Shown here piece after piece: positions 13,002-25,200 of a stretch of 64,000 nucleotides of DNA. Position 1 is the stretch's first letter; each line of letters starts with the position of its first letter. The stretch is taken from NCBI GenBank assembly GCA_019915015.1, contig JAHBBC010000032.1, forward strand, positions 1 through 64,000. Direction: 5' to 3'. A model generated the notes under the pieces. It saw only the letters and a program-made list of their open reading frames with translations, searched no databases and was not told the origin of the DNA. Made by a program: the position numbers and the translations under genes. This stretch comes from Auriscalpium vulgare. Its lineage: Eukaryota > Basidiomycota > Agaricomycetes > Russulales > Auriscalpiaceae.

Positions 13002-14730
13002 CGGTCAAAGGGAAGCGTGTTAGGGTTGGGCAGTGCGGAATATGCGCAGCGATGAGGTTGGAACAACGGGGCGAGGGCAGGACCCGGTCGAGTCTGGCTA
13101 CTTTCGCGGTGGCGAGTCCGTCATCGCTCCAGAGAGGAGACTCGGAATCGAGGATACAAGCTCAAGCGACCTCTTCCGGGTCCGAGGTTTCAGCCTACTG
13201 TGGACGGGCGCATATGACAGGCGCGATAATCAGCACATCGAATCAACCACGCAGCCCAAATTCCTGCACCCGTAGCCTGCGTTGGGGCGGCACAGCACCC
13301 ACGGAGATCACCTCATGCGCGCAGGGCACCTTGCAAATTCGGCGCGCAAATGGAGCTGAGCGTGTGCTAGACCTATTGCAAGCCGCGGGTGCCTGGCTAT
13401 TTTGGACACAAGACGCCAGGGTGTCGATACTGGAACATCTACGCGATGCATGGCAATCTTACACCCTTTTCTGATCGCAAATCGTGATGCCTGCAACACT
13501 GCGGGGCGCGTTGCCGTGTGCTGACGCCTGACGTTCAATTGGCGCGTGCCAGTTGCAGGCCAGGGTCTGCCAGGTTACACGCTCTGGGGCAAGGTGGCGT
13601 GGGGCCAGGCTACGGTGGCGGACGCTTGTGTGCGCCGGTGCTGCCCTAGCAATCCATAATGGCTCTTGCAACGTGTCCCGGATTTCGGCAAGAGTACGAA
13701 CGCAGCGGGCGACGTCTAAGCCTGTCGATGCTGCTGCAAGAGGCGACACACAGCGTAGCCTGGCGCGCGGCGTCCGGTTGGGCGCAGTCGGATAGCGAGC
13801 GAGGGAGCGTCAAGGTTTCTAGTGACAGAGGTTGGCTGTGGGCTTCAATATTCAATGCTGCGGTAGTCGGACCTGGCTGTGCCTGGAGTCTCTTCTCGTC
13901 CATCAGAACGACGCGCTGCCGTTGTGACGTAATCAGCTCACCATCTCGAGCTCTGACTCGTCTCTCGGAGGTATCTCTCATACCCACCATGATCCCCGAG
14001 ACCGACTCTGTACGACTAGCTGCAGTGACCAGTCAAGCTCAGTCAAGGACCAAGGTCCTCCCGCCACGTGAGGCGTCGGGAGCACTAGGCTTTGGCTTCT
14101 TCGTTATCACAGGTCAGTGATCGACAGGGCAAAGACGAGTCTGCTGATCGTCGTGGATTTTGCTCACTGGGCAGTTTCCTTCTTTCCGCCTCGTGCGAAG
14201 CTGGAACGAACACCTGGCCCGTGATGCATGTGATAGCGCATGCTCATCAACGGTTGCAAGGACGCTCTGTACCGCACTGCCGTTTCAAATCAGCAACGCT
14301 TGCATGACCGGCCACGCGATGTGAACCAAGCCGTCACCTCAGTACATTCAGGATCATGCGGGGCAGGGACCATGAGGGGTAGAAATGCGGGGAATTGATT
14401 AGTGGTCAGCGGAACCTTCATTGCAGGTCATGTTCTTCGTTCCTGTGAGCCCAAACACATTAATATTGCTCACACTCGGATCAGAATGCTCCGAACTCGC
14501 GAGAAGCTTAACGATGGCTCACACATAGGTTCGGATCAAACCCCCCGCGAACGCCAGGGGTCTTGGTATGAGACTAGGCTCACACACTGGCCTGAACACA
14601 GGTTCCCGTGCGTCCATCCCCATGCGCTTGCCTTGCCAGCTCGAGCCTTGCTGTATATAACTTTCCCTGCGTCAGACCATCACCTCGTTGCCAGCTCCCG
14701 GCTTTCGTCTTTTCCTTCGCTCCCTCGGCA
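13002..14730. other. Intergenic region between pseudokinase B and lipase
   Basis: No supportable gene. Open frames such as 13659-14120 (plus) have no ordered motif. The stretch around 13390-13650 shares several short anchors, in the same order, with 7.8-8.2 kb. The lipase promoter occupies the right end. Confidence 0.4.
14654..14660 (+). promoter_or_regulatory. TATA-like box upstream of the lipase gene
   Basis: TATATAA lies about 70 bp upstream of the ATG at 14731, a usual distance for fungal core promoters allowing a short leader. Confidence 0.45.
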
Positions 14731-15952
14731 ATGTGGTCCCTACTCCGCCTTGTGTCCGTCGCCGCGTTCAGCGTTGTGACGATTGCTTCCCCTGCACCCG
14801 CGCCGGAGCCGGAGCCCGTCGCCGTGACGGTCGTTGAGCGTGCGGGGGTGACGACGCTCTCGTCCGCACAGCTAGCCGCGTTCGCTCCGTTCACTCAGTT
14901 TGCGCGCGCGGCATACTGCAGCCCGAGCAAAATCCAAGGGTGGAATTGCGGAGGTATGCTCTGTGGATAGCTCATAGCGCCGTCACTCTAACGCAAGTTA
15001 CAGAGGCTTGTCAAGCGATTTCCGGATTCCAGCCCACGCTGACGGGTGGTGACGGAAACAACGTCCAGTTCTGTTCGTCTCGACGCAATTGTCGAGCATC
15101 CGTGCGTACTGACTGCTTTTGATGCAGGGTTCGTTGGATACTGGCCAACGCAGAACTCCGTCGTTGTCGCGCATCAGGGCACCGACCCGACGCAACTGTA
15201 CGCGCCTTCACCAGCTCACCTTACTTCCTCGTCTGATTTTCTTCATGACAGGTTGTCGGACCTGACCGACCTGAATCTGGTACTCAGCAATCCCAGCAAG
15301 ACGCTGTTCCCTGGCATTCCTTCCGACGCGCAGGTTCACTCGGGCTTTGCTGCCGAGCACGCGCAGACTGCGCCAGCGATCCTCGCCGAAGTGAAGCGGC
15401 TCTTTGCGCTGCACTCCTCCACCTCAGTGTACCTTGTACGTCCGTCCACGCTCTATGTTATTGCTACTTAACAGTCGCTTGCAGGTCGGGCACTCCCTCG
15501 GTGGCGCGCTCGCCGAGCTCGACTCGCTTTTCCTCAGGCTGAATTTGCCCGCGGGCACGACGATCAAGGGTGTCACCTACGGCACACCGCGCGTCGGCAA
15601 CCCGTCATGGGCGGCCTTCTTCGACAGCGAGGTAGCGGACTTCACGCGCGTGAACAACGAGGACGACGTTATCCCCATCGTTCCGGGCCGCCTCCTTGGT
15701 TTTTCGCATCCGCACGGGGAGGTCCATATCTTGAGCGCTGGGCATGCAGTCTCGTGCCCAGGTGAGTGGCCATTCATGCTTGTTCTCTTGGCTTGATTAG
15801 GCGGGTGTTGATTGGTATATCCTCTAGGCGACGATGATGCAACGGATTCTCAGTGCACGATCTCGTCCGTGCCGAACGTGCTGGAGGGCGATATCCTCGA
15901 CCATCTTGGACCGTACCAGGGCATATACATCGGGACGGTGTTTTGCACCTGA
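14731..15952 (+). CDS. Secreted class 3 lipase / esterase
   Basis: Six exons (14731-14953, 15004-15072, 15128-15197, 15252-15435, 15485-15761, 15828-15952) give 315 aa. The N-terminus MWSLLRLVSVAAFSVVTIAS is a typical signal peptide, so the enzyme should be secreted. The alpha/beta-hydrolase core shows VAHQGTDP (oxyanion region), the nucleophile elbow VGHSLGGAL with the catalytic Ser, YGTPRVGN, the acid-residue region RVNNEDDVIP, and a C-terminal His in FSHPHGEVHI. These are the hallmarks of the Lipase_3 family (triacylglycerol lipases and feruloyl esterase-like enzymes). Cys residues near both ends may pair in disulfides. All five introns are 49-66 nt and preserve frame. Whether the preferred substrate is a triglyceride or a cinnamoyl ester cannot be told. 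Confidence 0.88.
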
Positions 15953-16222
15953 TTGATCTACACTCTTCCAGTGGCTTTTCCTCTCTCCAGGGAATCGAGT
16001 GGCCGTAGTCACAATCTATATTTATCTATATGTACAATACACAGCTGTAACGTTGGGATGCATGGGCCGCCTTCACTGACTCAGACTCGTCACTGAACCG
16101 CGAACGCGACTTGATCCAACACGTGATCGATCATATCACCTCCGACTCGTCAATCACCGCAATCTGGATTCGCGTGCATCGCTCTGACGTTGCGTGCATC
16201 TCTTCTTGCCATCACCTTCTTT

Positions 16223-16490
16223 GGAACGACATTGAAAAGCTTTCACTGTTTACTCTGCTTTGAACCCATAACTGAAAGTACGAGATCCACAAGTTCGAGC
16301 TAGTTTACGCACGCCCACTTCTCAAGCTGCCATTGATTCTAGCACACATGGCCTAGGCCTTTGGGGTCCCGTACCCGTACCACAACACCCTTGTTATTTC
16401 AAGGCTGATTTGGTTCCAGCTTTCCCGGAGCGCCGCGCATCCCGCAAACTCTGGCCCGGAGTATTCCTCGATGAGGCGTTGTTAGCTTAC
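16223..16490 (+). repeat. Direct repeat, left copy (fragment of the 21.6-22.1 kb gene)
   Basis: This segment begins GGAACGACATTGAAAAGC and is nearly identical to 21480-21740. The right copy contains the 3' end of the coding sequence of the unknown minus-strand gene 21579-22069, so the left copy looks like a duplicated 3' fragment of that gene. Together the repeats bracket FunK1 copy 1 and the DUF6699 gene. Confidence 0.75.
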
Positions 16491-16758
16491 ATATTTTCAT
16501 GCGTGACGAGCTCCCTGCAGATGTACAGGGGGAGAGCAGAAGATGGGGTTGATGGCTGTTTCGTGAGAGCTGAAGGCAAGCTGGCGGCAAAGGTCCTCCT
16601 GCGTCGGCCCGCTCCGCGCCGGGCGCTTACACGACCACGTGCCAGCTTTGTTCCTTGCGATAAGCAGCTTGGACAGCGACCACACTCACCCAGTTCAACA
16701 TTATTTTTCCATTGTTCCCCTCTGACTCGCCCATTAAACACGACCACACCCTCAGAAC

Positions 16759-16768
16759 TATAAAAATA
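16759..16768 (+). promoter_or_regulatory. TATA box of FunK1 copy 1
   Basis: TATAAAAATA lies about 40 bp upstream of the start codon at 16809. The equivalent position carries TATAAAATT upstream of the other two copies, so the core promoter is conserved among all three. Confidence 0.55.
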
Positions 16769-16808
16769 AATCTGTGTTAAATCATGCAAAACCCTTCCCT
16801 CGAACAGT

Positions 16809-19712
16809 ATGCCGGATACCAAAAACACTCCTCTCGCCCTCCACTCATTTGCTCTCACTCACAGCATCGGCACCCTCGCTGCAGATGTTGAGAAGGCAGT
16901 CAAGTACGAGCTCCGCCACAGCGCATTCATCAACACACCCGATCTACTCGAAACTTTGTTCGGCGACGACATCGTGCCTGCCTCCTTCGTTGACGCTGTC
17001 TACAACGCGCTCGTCCAGGCAAACAAGTACAGTGCGGCAACAGACACCGCTAATGCTCAGTGGACGGGTTTCCCACTGCGACCTCGGGACGAGAAGGTGC
17101 TCTACGAGCCACTGACCAGCGTTCTCAATGCAATCACGACGCAGTGTCACAAGATGCTCAAAGCATTCGCCAAACCTCTCCCTACCCGTCGATCTGCCAG
17201 GAGTCATGCCAACAACAGCGTTGATGAAGGCCTCCGCAAATTCTGCACCGACGCGTCCGCCAATAAGCTCGACATCATCTGGCGCGACGAACACTCCACT
17301 GCCCCCACGTCGGACGCCATGCTCATGTCTGACATGCGTCCAGATATCGTCGCGACATTCAAGAAGACGGGCACCGGCCGCGTTTGGTGGCGGAGCGTGC
17401 ATGTCCCTCTGGAAGTCAAGCAGGCGAAATCACCAAAGCTCGCGACGATCCAGCTGCTCCGCTACGTTCGACAGGCTTTCCGCGAGCAACCCGATCGGCG
17501 TTTCATGTACGGCCTGGTCTTCGCCAAACGGTCTCTGACTGTGTGGCATGTCGATCGGTCTGGCAGCCTGGCTTCGAAGTCTGTGGACGCGCACGATGTG
17601 AGTCCTGATCGACACCGCGCTGTGGCATGATGCTCATGTATTCTCCAGTACCCGAAGGCATTCATCCGCGTCATCGTGGGCCTACTCGTGAAGAGTCCGT
17701 CTGATCTTGGATGGGACCCGACGATGCTCTTGTATCAGGAAGACGAGGATGGCAATCCTTTGCAGCCCTTGCCATCGTACATGGTCGACCGCAGCCTGAA
17801 CCCCACTGACGCATATCAAACGCTCTGGGTCGTTGACATGGACAAGCCTCTGCGGGAGGACGGTGTGGCGTGGCCGGAGGGACAGGATCAAGAACGGTTT
17901 GTCTTGTACCAGGCGTTGAGCCTTGCCCGAGGGGAAGTCATCCGCGGACGGGCAACGCGAGTCTGGAGGGCGTGGCGTTGGGACGAAATGAAGCTTCCAG
18001 AGAAGGATCGTAGCGTAAGTTCTCAGGGCTCTCAAAATCTGCTGCGATGAATGCTCACATATTGTTCCGACAGGTTTTTGTCATTAAGGACACATGGCGG
18101 GACGCGCGCCGTGGAGTCGAGGGAGAATTGTACCGCAGGGCAGAGCTGAATAAGACTAAGACGGGTCGCAGGGGCGTCGCCTCCTACTACTCGCATGGCA
18201 CAGTGCGGGTCAACAGTCAAGAAGACAACACGCTTTTCCTCATCAGGAAAGGCGTCAAGCCGCAAGGCAACCCGGTCCTGCTGGAGTTGACTCAGCTGAA
18301 GCGCGCCAAAACTATCGCTGCTTCAAGCAACGTATCCGAAGTCGACAGCGCTGTGTTTCCTGTCAGCGGGACTTCAGGCGTTGCCTACTCTTGGGAGCAA
18401 GACCACTTCAAGTTCGAAGAGGGAACATTTCCTCCTCGCTATCTCGTCCACTCGCGGCTGGCGGTCACGAGCACTGGCTGGCCGCTACTCAAGTTCAAGA
18501 GTATTTCTGAACTCTTGCTTGGCATCCGCGATGCTATTGGAGGTGAATATATGCCACGCGTCTTCATTGAACTCAAATTTATAATGGCACGAAGGGCACC
18601 AATGGCTGTACAGTCAAGGCATCCTGCATCGAGACATCAGTCACGGCAATATTCTTCTTACTGATCGTTCGCCTCCCCACTCTGGCATACTCATCGACTT
18701 GGATCACGCCATCGTATGGAAAGACTACCTGCATCTGAAGGATGATGTCCGTAGTGTGGTACGTGGCAACTTCCCCTTAATTTGTTGAATCTATCATTCA
18801 TATCGGTCACAGGGCACGTTGGCGTTCATGAGCTACGAGGTGATTACTTCGAACGCCTACCACATTGGTGGCGTTTCGACAGACCTGCCGAAACCGACGA
18901 CTGTTCCCGCCCCCACCAAAACTGTGACCTCCGCTTCAGACGGCGGAGAAGCACCTTACGAAGAGCTCGAGATCATTGACGATCCGGACATATTCTCTGT
19001 GGACGATGGGAAAGGCGCCGGGTCCTCGCGGCGCACGCTCACTCTGCATACGGCCATCCACGACTTGGAGTCGTTTTTCTGGGTATTGTGCTTCATCGGG
19101 CTCTGCCGGGACGGCCCAGGCAGGGCACGCACCGCTTGGAGCGCGTCGGGCCAAGACAACGCTCTCCACCAGCTCATGCACGACGCATTCGAGCATCCCA
19201 ATCCGCAGCACATCGCCGGCCAGAAGTACATACTGATGAACGACCCAGGCGTCTTCCAGGAACGCGTAGTGGACAACTTTGCCCCGTATTTCTCGGAATT
19301 CCTGGGCCCGGTCGTGACGAGAATCTACCGCGTCCTTCGCGATGCATATGCGCGGCGCGCCTTGGACGACCGGCACCATGAAATCATGGAGATACTGAGG
19401 CTCGCAGGTCGGCACACGCGGACGCTTGAATGGCACGACGGGAAGCCGCAGTACCAGCAAATGGAAAAGGAGGTGGAGAAGTGGCGTATGAAGGTCAAGG
19501 CGACGTGGGACTCGCCGAGCGCGCAGGGTCTGCTCAGGGTCGCACAGAACAAGCGGAGGCCCGAGGGCGATGCTGACGGAATGGAGCTGTCGCAGGCCGG
19601 CGAGGGCGCGGAGGGGGGGCCTCCGCGCAAGATATTGCGGACCCGGGAGGTGTCGCCCACGCCTGGGTCGGATAGGCATGCAGAGAGATTGGGCTCGCGT
19701 TCCAAACCCTGA
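16809..19712 (+). CDS. FunK1-type protein kinase, copy 1
   Basis: Five exons (16809-17597, 17649-18014, 18074-18542, 18595-18758, 18813-19712) encode 895 aa. It matches the fungal-specific FunK1 kinase family: a long N-terminal helical region, then VFVIKDTW carrying the likely ATP-binding Lys, GHQWLYSQGILHRDISHGNI with the catalytic Asp, ILIDLDHAI in place of DFG (usual for this family), GTLAFMSYEV, and LHTAIHDLESFFWVLCFIGL. Key catalytic residues are present, so it is probably active. The C-terminus is a charged tail ending LGSRSKP that could be nuclear (inference). FunK1 genes are expanded in multicellular basidiomycetes; the role of this member is unknown. Exon 1 and the upstream region closely match copies 2 and 3. 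Confidence 0.85.
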
Positions 19713-20348
19713 GACTGGATAGGATAGGATAATTCGGCCGATCGGTTGTGTACGTACGGTGTTTTGTAGACATTTTACGCATTTTGGTACTTGACCATGC
19801 CGTGACTGCAAGCAACAGTACTCTGTACTCGCTAACACTCTCTGTTACCCTTGTTGATGAGCTAAGGACGTAAGGTCCAGTTTGTGCGACTCGGACTTGA
19901 TCCCGGGTTTTTCGACTGCGAGGTTCTCACTCGAAAAGCGCCGCTGCGGGCGACAGCTACCTTGAGATAAACCGCTCAGCGCCATCATCACCCAGCTGTA
20001 GTTCCCGACAATTCACAAGCAACTCACTCCGACTCATCGACATCGCTGACTGGGATGTGGCAAACTCAACGCGGTAGATTGCCGAGATTGCCCTCCTTGG
20101 GTGGCTGTGCACAAGCCATAAGGCTACCATATGTCCAGCGGTACTTACCTCGGGCAGAATTTCCGGTCATGCATGGCGGCCACGAGGCAGCTCCTCGCTT
20201 TCCTCTGACTATCATCTGAGCACAGGCCGGCTCGTTTTCTTCGCAGCTTCAGCGCGAAAGCTTTGCTGGTATATATTACCACTCGCGATCGACTTCCTGG
20301 GCTCTTCGTATCCTCTATTCCTACCCTTGCACCGAACGTTGTTGTTCC
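19713..20348. other. Region downstream of FunK1 copy 1
   Basis: The first ~218 bp (to 19930) are repeated in inverted orientation downstream of FunK1 copies 2 (41424-41640) and 3 (about 47745-47952). From 19931 the sequence has no counterpart at copy 2. No coding signal is seen in the rest, apart from the promoter of the following gene. Confidence 0.5.
20270..20276 (+). promoter_or_regulatory. TATA box of the DUF6699 gene
   Basis: TATATAT about 73 bp upstream of the proposed start at 20349. Confidence 0.4.
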
Positions 20349-21164
20349 ATGGCAGCTGACACCATTCGGGTAGATCGATGGGCGAACGGGAGCTCTTGTG
20401 TGTGGCATATCAATTTTCTTTGCTTCCCCACTGACATTGAACTCGCAGACGGCCCCGTACTATCCCAGACCGATCTCTATCTACTCAAGCCGACGCTACA
20501 GATCCACCCCATCCTCACCAAGCAGCACCCATTCATCCTCATCTTCAACATCCTCACGGGCTACACCGGAGGATTCAACGAACAGCAAACGGACCACGAC
20601 CACCCGTTCACGCAGGTGCAAGAGCCCGCGACGCTCCCGCGCGTCCAGGAGCTGTACGTTGTCACAGAGCGCAGCCCCTGGTGCGTGCATGTGCGCAATG
20701 ATGCCGGCGTCACACTAGGCGACATCTGTTCGCAGATGCATAAGGAGTGCGTGCCCGTTTTGCTTCATTCCTGCATGTTTTGACAGTATGCGTGCTGTTA
20801 CAGTTACACCGAGAACATAATCACAGACGCGGAGCTCGCGGCGACCCAGCCGCGCATGCAGGAGCGCATCAAGCAGGTCGCCCAGCGCAACGCCGCGAGC
20901 GCGGGCGCACCAGGGCCGCAGTGGGGCGGGTTCTACGGCGGTGGGACGCTGCCGCCGCTCGGCCGCCTCAAGCGTGTCGGTGAGCACCTATCATCGCCTC
21001 ATACGCGTATGCTTGCTGATGCAAATGCGTGCTGTGCGCCAGACTGGCTGTGTGAGGCGCACTATTTCGACCAAGTCACGCGGGACGACCGGTACTCGGA
21101 GGCGCGCCTGGGCTTCTCCGCGCCGAACATCTTCATTATGAAGCTCGAGACGTATGCAAACTAG
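20349..21164 (+). CDS. DUF6699-like protein
   Basis: Exons are 20349-20746, 20804-20979 and 21043-21164, giving 231 aa. The recognisable core resembles the DUF6699 family common in basidiomycetes: LHPIL-like start (LQIHPIL), PATLPRVQELYVVTERSPW, then a segment GVTLGDICSQMH. A C-terminal block, WGGFYGGGTLPPLGRLKRV and DWLCEAHYFDQVTRDDRYSE, follows. The function of the family is unknown; the fold is expected to be cytosolic, with no signal peptide or membrane segment. The first ~35 residues are less protein-like, and an intron (GTAGAT...CTCGCAG) in this part or a different start is possible. The gene lies in a 1.35 kb segment missing from the otherwise homologous FunK1 copy 2 locus. Confidence 0.62.
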
Positions 21165-21479
21165 TAGATGTATTTGGTTACCTGTGCTGTGTCGGAAATT
21201 GTATCTTTTTATGTAGCCTCGTGCCTGACTCATTACGGCCCGGGGGAGCGAGAGACTCGGACAAGTTGCCAGGGCAACGCTCCGACTCTTTGCAGCGACC
21301 ACCATCTGCCGGAGCCACTGACATCCTCTGGGCCACTGGTTCTCTCGCATGCGTATCCTGCTATCGATGTCTTCTGTGTTCTCAGCATCCGTAACTGCCC
21401 CACCCCTCATTTGAAGTGAACAGAGATGTGCCGGCACTCGTCGCACACAGGCATCCCCCTCCCCTGCGCTTTGAGATCT

Positions 21480-21740
21480 GGAACGACATTGAAAAGCTTT
21501 CACTGTTTACTCTGCTTTGAACCCATGACTGAAAGTACGAGATCCACAAGTTCGAGCTAGTTCACTTACGCCCACGTCTCAAGCTGCCATTGATTCTAGC
21601 ACACATGGCCTTTGGGGTCCCGTCCCGTACCACAACACCCTTGTTATTTCAAGGCTGATTTGGTTCCAGCTTTCCCGGAGCGCCGCGCATCCCGCAAACT
21701 CTGGCCCGGAGTATTCCTTGGTGAGGCGTTGTTTGCTTAT
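21480..21740 (+). repeat. Direct repeat, right copy
   Basis: Nearly identical to 16223-16490. It contains the last codons of the unknown gene on the minus strand. Its left edge coincides with the point where homology to the inverted FunK1 copy 2 locus (41229-41423) ends. Confidence 0.75.
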
Positions 21741-22069
21741 CATTGTGTCTTTTGAGGCCTTGTCGTATCTAGCATATCGAAGATAAGTTCCAGGAATAAA
21801 CGAAGACACCGCTTTACTCCACCCGAACACTTTCGCATCCCAAGCCCTCTCAATCCCCGCCAGCATCTTGGCAGCTGCTTCGAACCTTCGACTGTCTCTC
21901 CAGCAGTACTGTTCCTGTGAGCCCTTCCACTCACGTGAACACCGTGCCATGAGAAAGGTGTCCAATCGCATTGACATCCTGCCCTGCAAGATAGATGGCT
22001 TGTGCATCCTGCGGGAATAGAAGCCTCAAAAACGAGCTCGAGCGCGTGGACTCGTCTCAGGGAAGCCAT
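21579..22069 (-). CDS. Unknown protein, short gene
   Basis: A spliced reading on minus (22069-22052, 22008-21935, 21891-21579) gives about 134 aa. The introns are 43 nt each with GTCCAC/GCAG and GTGAGT/ACAG ends, and the frame is kept. The protein reads DAQAIYLAGQDVNAIGHL, then FEAAAKMLAGIERAWDAKVF and IPGTYLRYARYDKASK. I do not recognise the family. The start is uncertain; an in-frame open stretch continues to about 22117. Its 3' end is duplicated at 16223-16490. It could be a fragment of a longer ancestral gene. Confidence 0.35.
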
Positions 22070-22271
22070 GAATGTGCCATGGTCCCATCTCTTCGCCGGG
22101 TACCACGGCGGGAACAACGAACCTGGGGGGCCTTTCGCGGCCGTTATCGCGCGATAGTGTCTTGTTCTCGCTGCCCTCTAGCATCCGGGAGCATAAAAAA
22201 GGCAAGTGCCGCTTGTCGTATGTACCTCGACGGCCCTGCTCCAGGAAATAGCTGTCTCTGCCTGCGCCACG

Positions 22272-25200
22272 ATGTCCGCCGCGTCCGAAGAGCTGAAGTA
22301 TAAAGACGAGAAGGCCGTATATGGGGGCTCGGACGAGGTAAAGGAGGTCACAGATAGCGAGAAGCTGTCGGAATACGAGCGGGAGGAGTACCTCGTCAGA
22401 GATTATGCCCACGATGTCGGGATCAAGGTGAGTGGTACCACTTTAGCGTGTCAGAGTGCAGAGTCGTGACGCGACTCGCCGAGGTTAGGTCCTGTCGACA
22501 CAAGACGATCCGACGCAGCCGGCGTTCACCTTCAGATTTCTCTTCCTCGGGCTTGGACTGAGCTGCTTTGGCAGCGTTCTGGCGCAAATATACTAGTACG
22601 TTGCCCCGTTGCTGAGCTTGACCTTCGCTAACACCCCGTTTGCAGCTTCAAGCCCCAGACGGTCGGCGTGGCGCGGTTGTTCCTGCTGCTCATCTCTTAC
22701 TTTCTGGGCAATTTGATGGCATGGGCGATCCCCCGGAAAGGGTACTTCCGCTATCTCAATCCCGGGCCTTTCAATAGTGCGTATACCAAGCCTGTGCCTC
22801 TCTCAAACGACGTTTGATTCACTTTCCGCGTCGCCTGCAGTCAAAGAGGTATTCGTTGTGCCGCGTGCATTTTTTCAGAACGCTGACACTAGCCTATTCA
22901 GCACACTGCGCTTTTGATCATGTATGTCTCAGCAATATCATGCGCTCTATGTGTTGACATTGGTCACCGCAGGTGCTCTACGGCGTCTGTTTCGTCAACA
23001 GCGTCGGAGATTGTGGCCGTCGACAACCTGTATTATAATAACAAGCTGAACGCCGGGTTGGCCATCTTCACGCTCCTGTCTTCGCAGCTCCTGGGCTACG
23101 GATTTGCGGGGTAAGTCGCTCATAGCTATGCCTGTGGGTAAATTGTTCATGCATATTTTCATGCAGAATTCTGCGCGACTTCCTCGTCTATCCTACGGAG
23201 GTGAGCAAGGATCACTGTGCTGCCCCGGGCTTCCAACCCTCTCGTCCCTAGACATGGTGGCCGACGATCATCACATCCGCGAACGTATGTCACACATCCG
23301 CTTCATTCCCGAATAATTTGACGATCATTTAAACTACAGGTATTCCAAGCATTGCATTATGACCGCACGCTGGTCAGCAAGCGCGTCAAGATGTTCTGGG
23401 GTGTTTTCCTGTTCGTCCTTAGCCAAATCGTTAGATCAGCCACTCACGCACTGTCATAGGGTTGTCGGGATCTGGGAGATCGTCCCGCAATATATGTTCC
23501 CCGTCTTAACGTGAGTACTGTACCAGGCTTCGGTGTATCTGAAGCTGACCGATCGCACTCTACCAGTGGTTTTTCAATCTTCTGCCTTATCGACAACGGG
23601 AAGACCGACTGGATGCGAAATGTTTTCGGCGGTGCCTCGAATAACGAAGGTGCGACGATAAAAGTTATATGTTCGCTCTTACTGAAAGCGAGGTGAAGGC
23701 ACCGGTCTGCTGGCGGCATGCTTCGATTGGAACTACATTGGCGGAGATGTGGGTCTACTGGTCGGAAGACGTTCAGAGCTAATTGATTGCTCGTACCTAG
23801 TGCCTTTGGGTTCCCCTCAAGACCCAGGTAAACCAGGACATCGGACTGGGGTTGACATGTGCGTTATGGCCCGGCGGCGCACTCTCGTAATATTTGGCGA
23901 GATGCTTACGATCGCCTTGTGCTCAGATATCTTCATGGTTGCCCTCTACTACGGTGCGTGCGTTGCTTTGGTATAAATAGACTCCACATCCTCACGAAGG
24001 ACTCAGGAAACATATGGAAGGCAAAGGTGCGACAGCTGCAATACTTCAAGCATTTTGATCTCACTTGCTCTCCAGAATTTCCCATTCATGAGCCAAGCAC
24101 TGTTCTACGACAATGGAACGCAGTACGACCAAAGTCTCATTCTCACCAACAACGCTTTGTACGCCTTCCATCTTATTACCGTACCTCCGGCGCGCTGATG
24201 TGAATTTTGATGCGTCTCAGCGATCCAGTCAAGTACGCAGAAGTCGGCCCAGCGTACTTCTCCGCAAGCAATGTGCGCTTCCCCTTCCCCTTCCCCATTT
24301 AGCCGTCATCCTCTGACTCATTAAATGCGGTCCCGCAGGCGTGGTTCTTGCTCGTCTCTAACCTTGCTTTGGGATCATGCGTACGCTTCTTCCCTCTGAG
24401 ACGGCGTCTGATGCTCACGATAAGCCGTTGGTGTGCAGCTCGTCCATGTCCTGCTCTGGCACTGGCCCGAAATCTCAGGCGTTTTCAAGTTCGCGAACAT
24501 GTTTGAGGGCAGGGAAATCGACGACCCGCACCACAACGAGATGAAGAAGTACAAGCCCGTTCCCAATTGGTGGTTCCTCATTGTCTTGGTGGGCGCGTTC
24601 GCTGCTGCTCAGGTGGGTCGCATGTATATGCTTGCTGGATAACGATTGCTCACTTGTTTGTATGCATAGGCAACGAACTATGAGGGACACAGCGGGCTTC
24701 CGTGGTGGGCGCTCATCGTCCTGCTGCTGATGTGCTTCATCTTCACCGTGATCTACGGGTAAGCGTCGAATTCATGGCCTCTGATCGTGGCTGAATTGTC
24801 TGGGCCGCAGATACCTCGCGTCGATTACTGGCTTCCAGCTGTCGTGGTTCGGCTCAGGGTTCTTCCAGGTCCGCACTTGGATATAGGCTCTACATCTGCC
24901 GAGACTAACAGCGGTCGCTACAGATGATTGTTGCGTTCATGCTTCCGGGAAAGCCTGTCGCCAATATGTGCGTCGAATCATTCTCACGAGACTATGACTC
25001 ATTTTTGCCTTCCCACAGGTACGGCACGATGTATGGCCAGCACACGATGAATCAGGTCAGATCTTCTTTCCCGTGATGCACTGCGAAGCCTCACAGAGTG
25101 GGTTTGGTGCAGGCGATGACCCTGCTCGCGGATTTTAAACTCGGACATTATTCCAAGGTTCCCATGCGGGGTGAGCCACCGCTCTCCACATCCTATTAAT

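Noticed and set aside
18543..18664. Reading exon 3 of FunK1 copy 1 through to its stop
   Set aside because: Loses the HRD loop; a 52 nt intron restores GHQWLYSQGILHRDIS as in the other copies.
16223..21740. The direct repeats as long terminal repeats of a retrotransposon
   Set aside because: No reverse transcriptase, integrase or primer-binding site between them; the repeat is a gene fragment instead.
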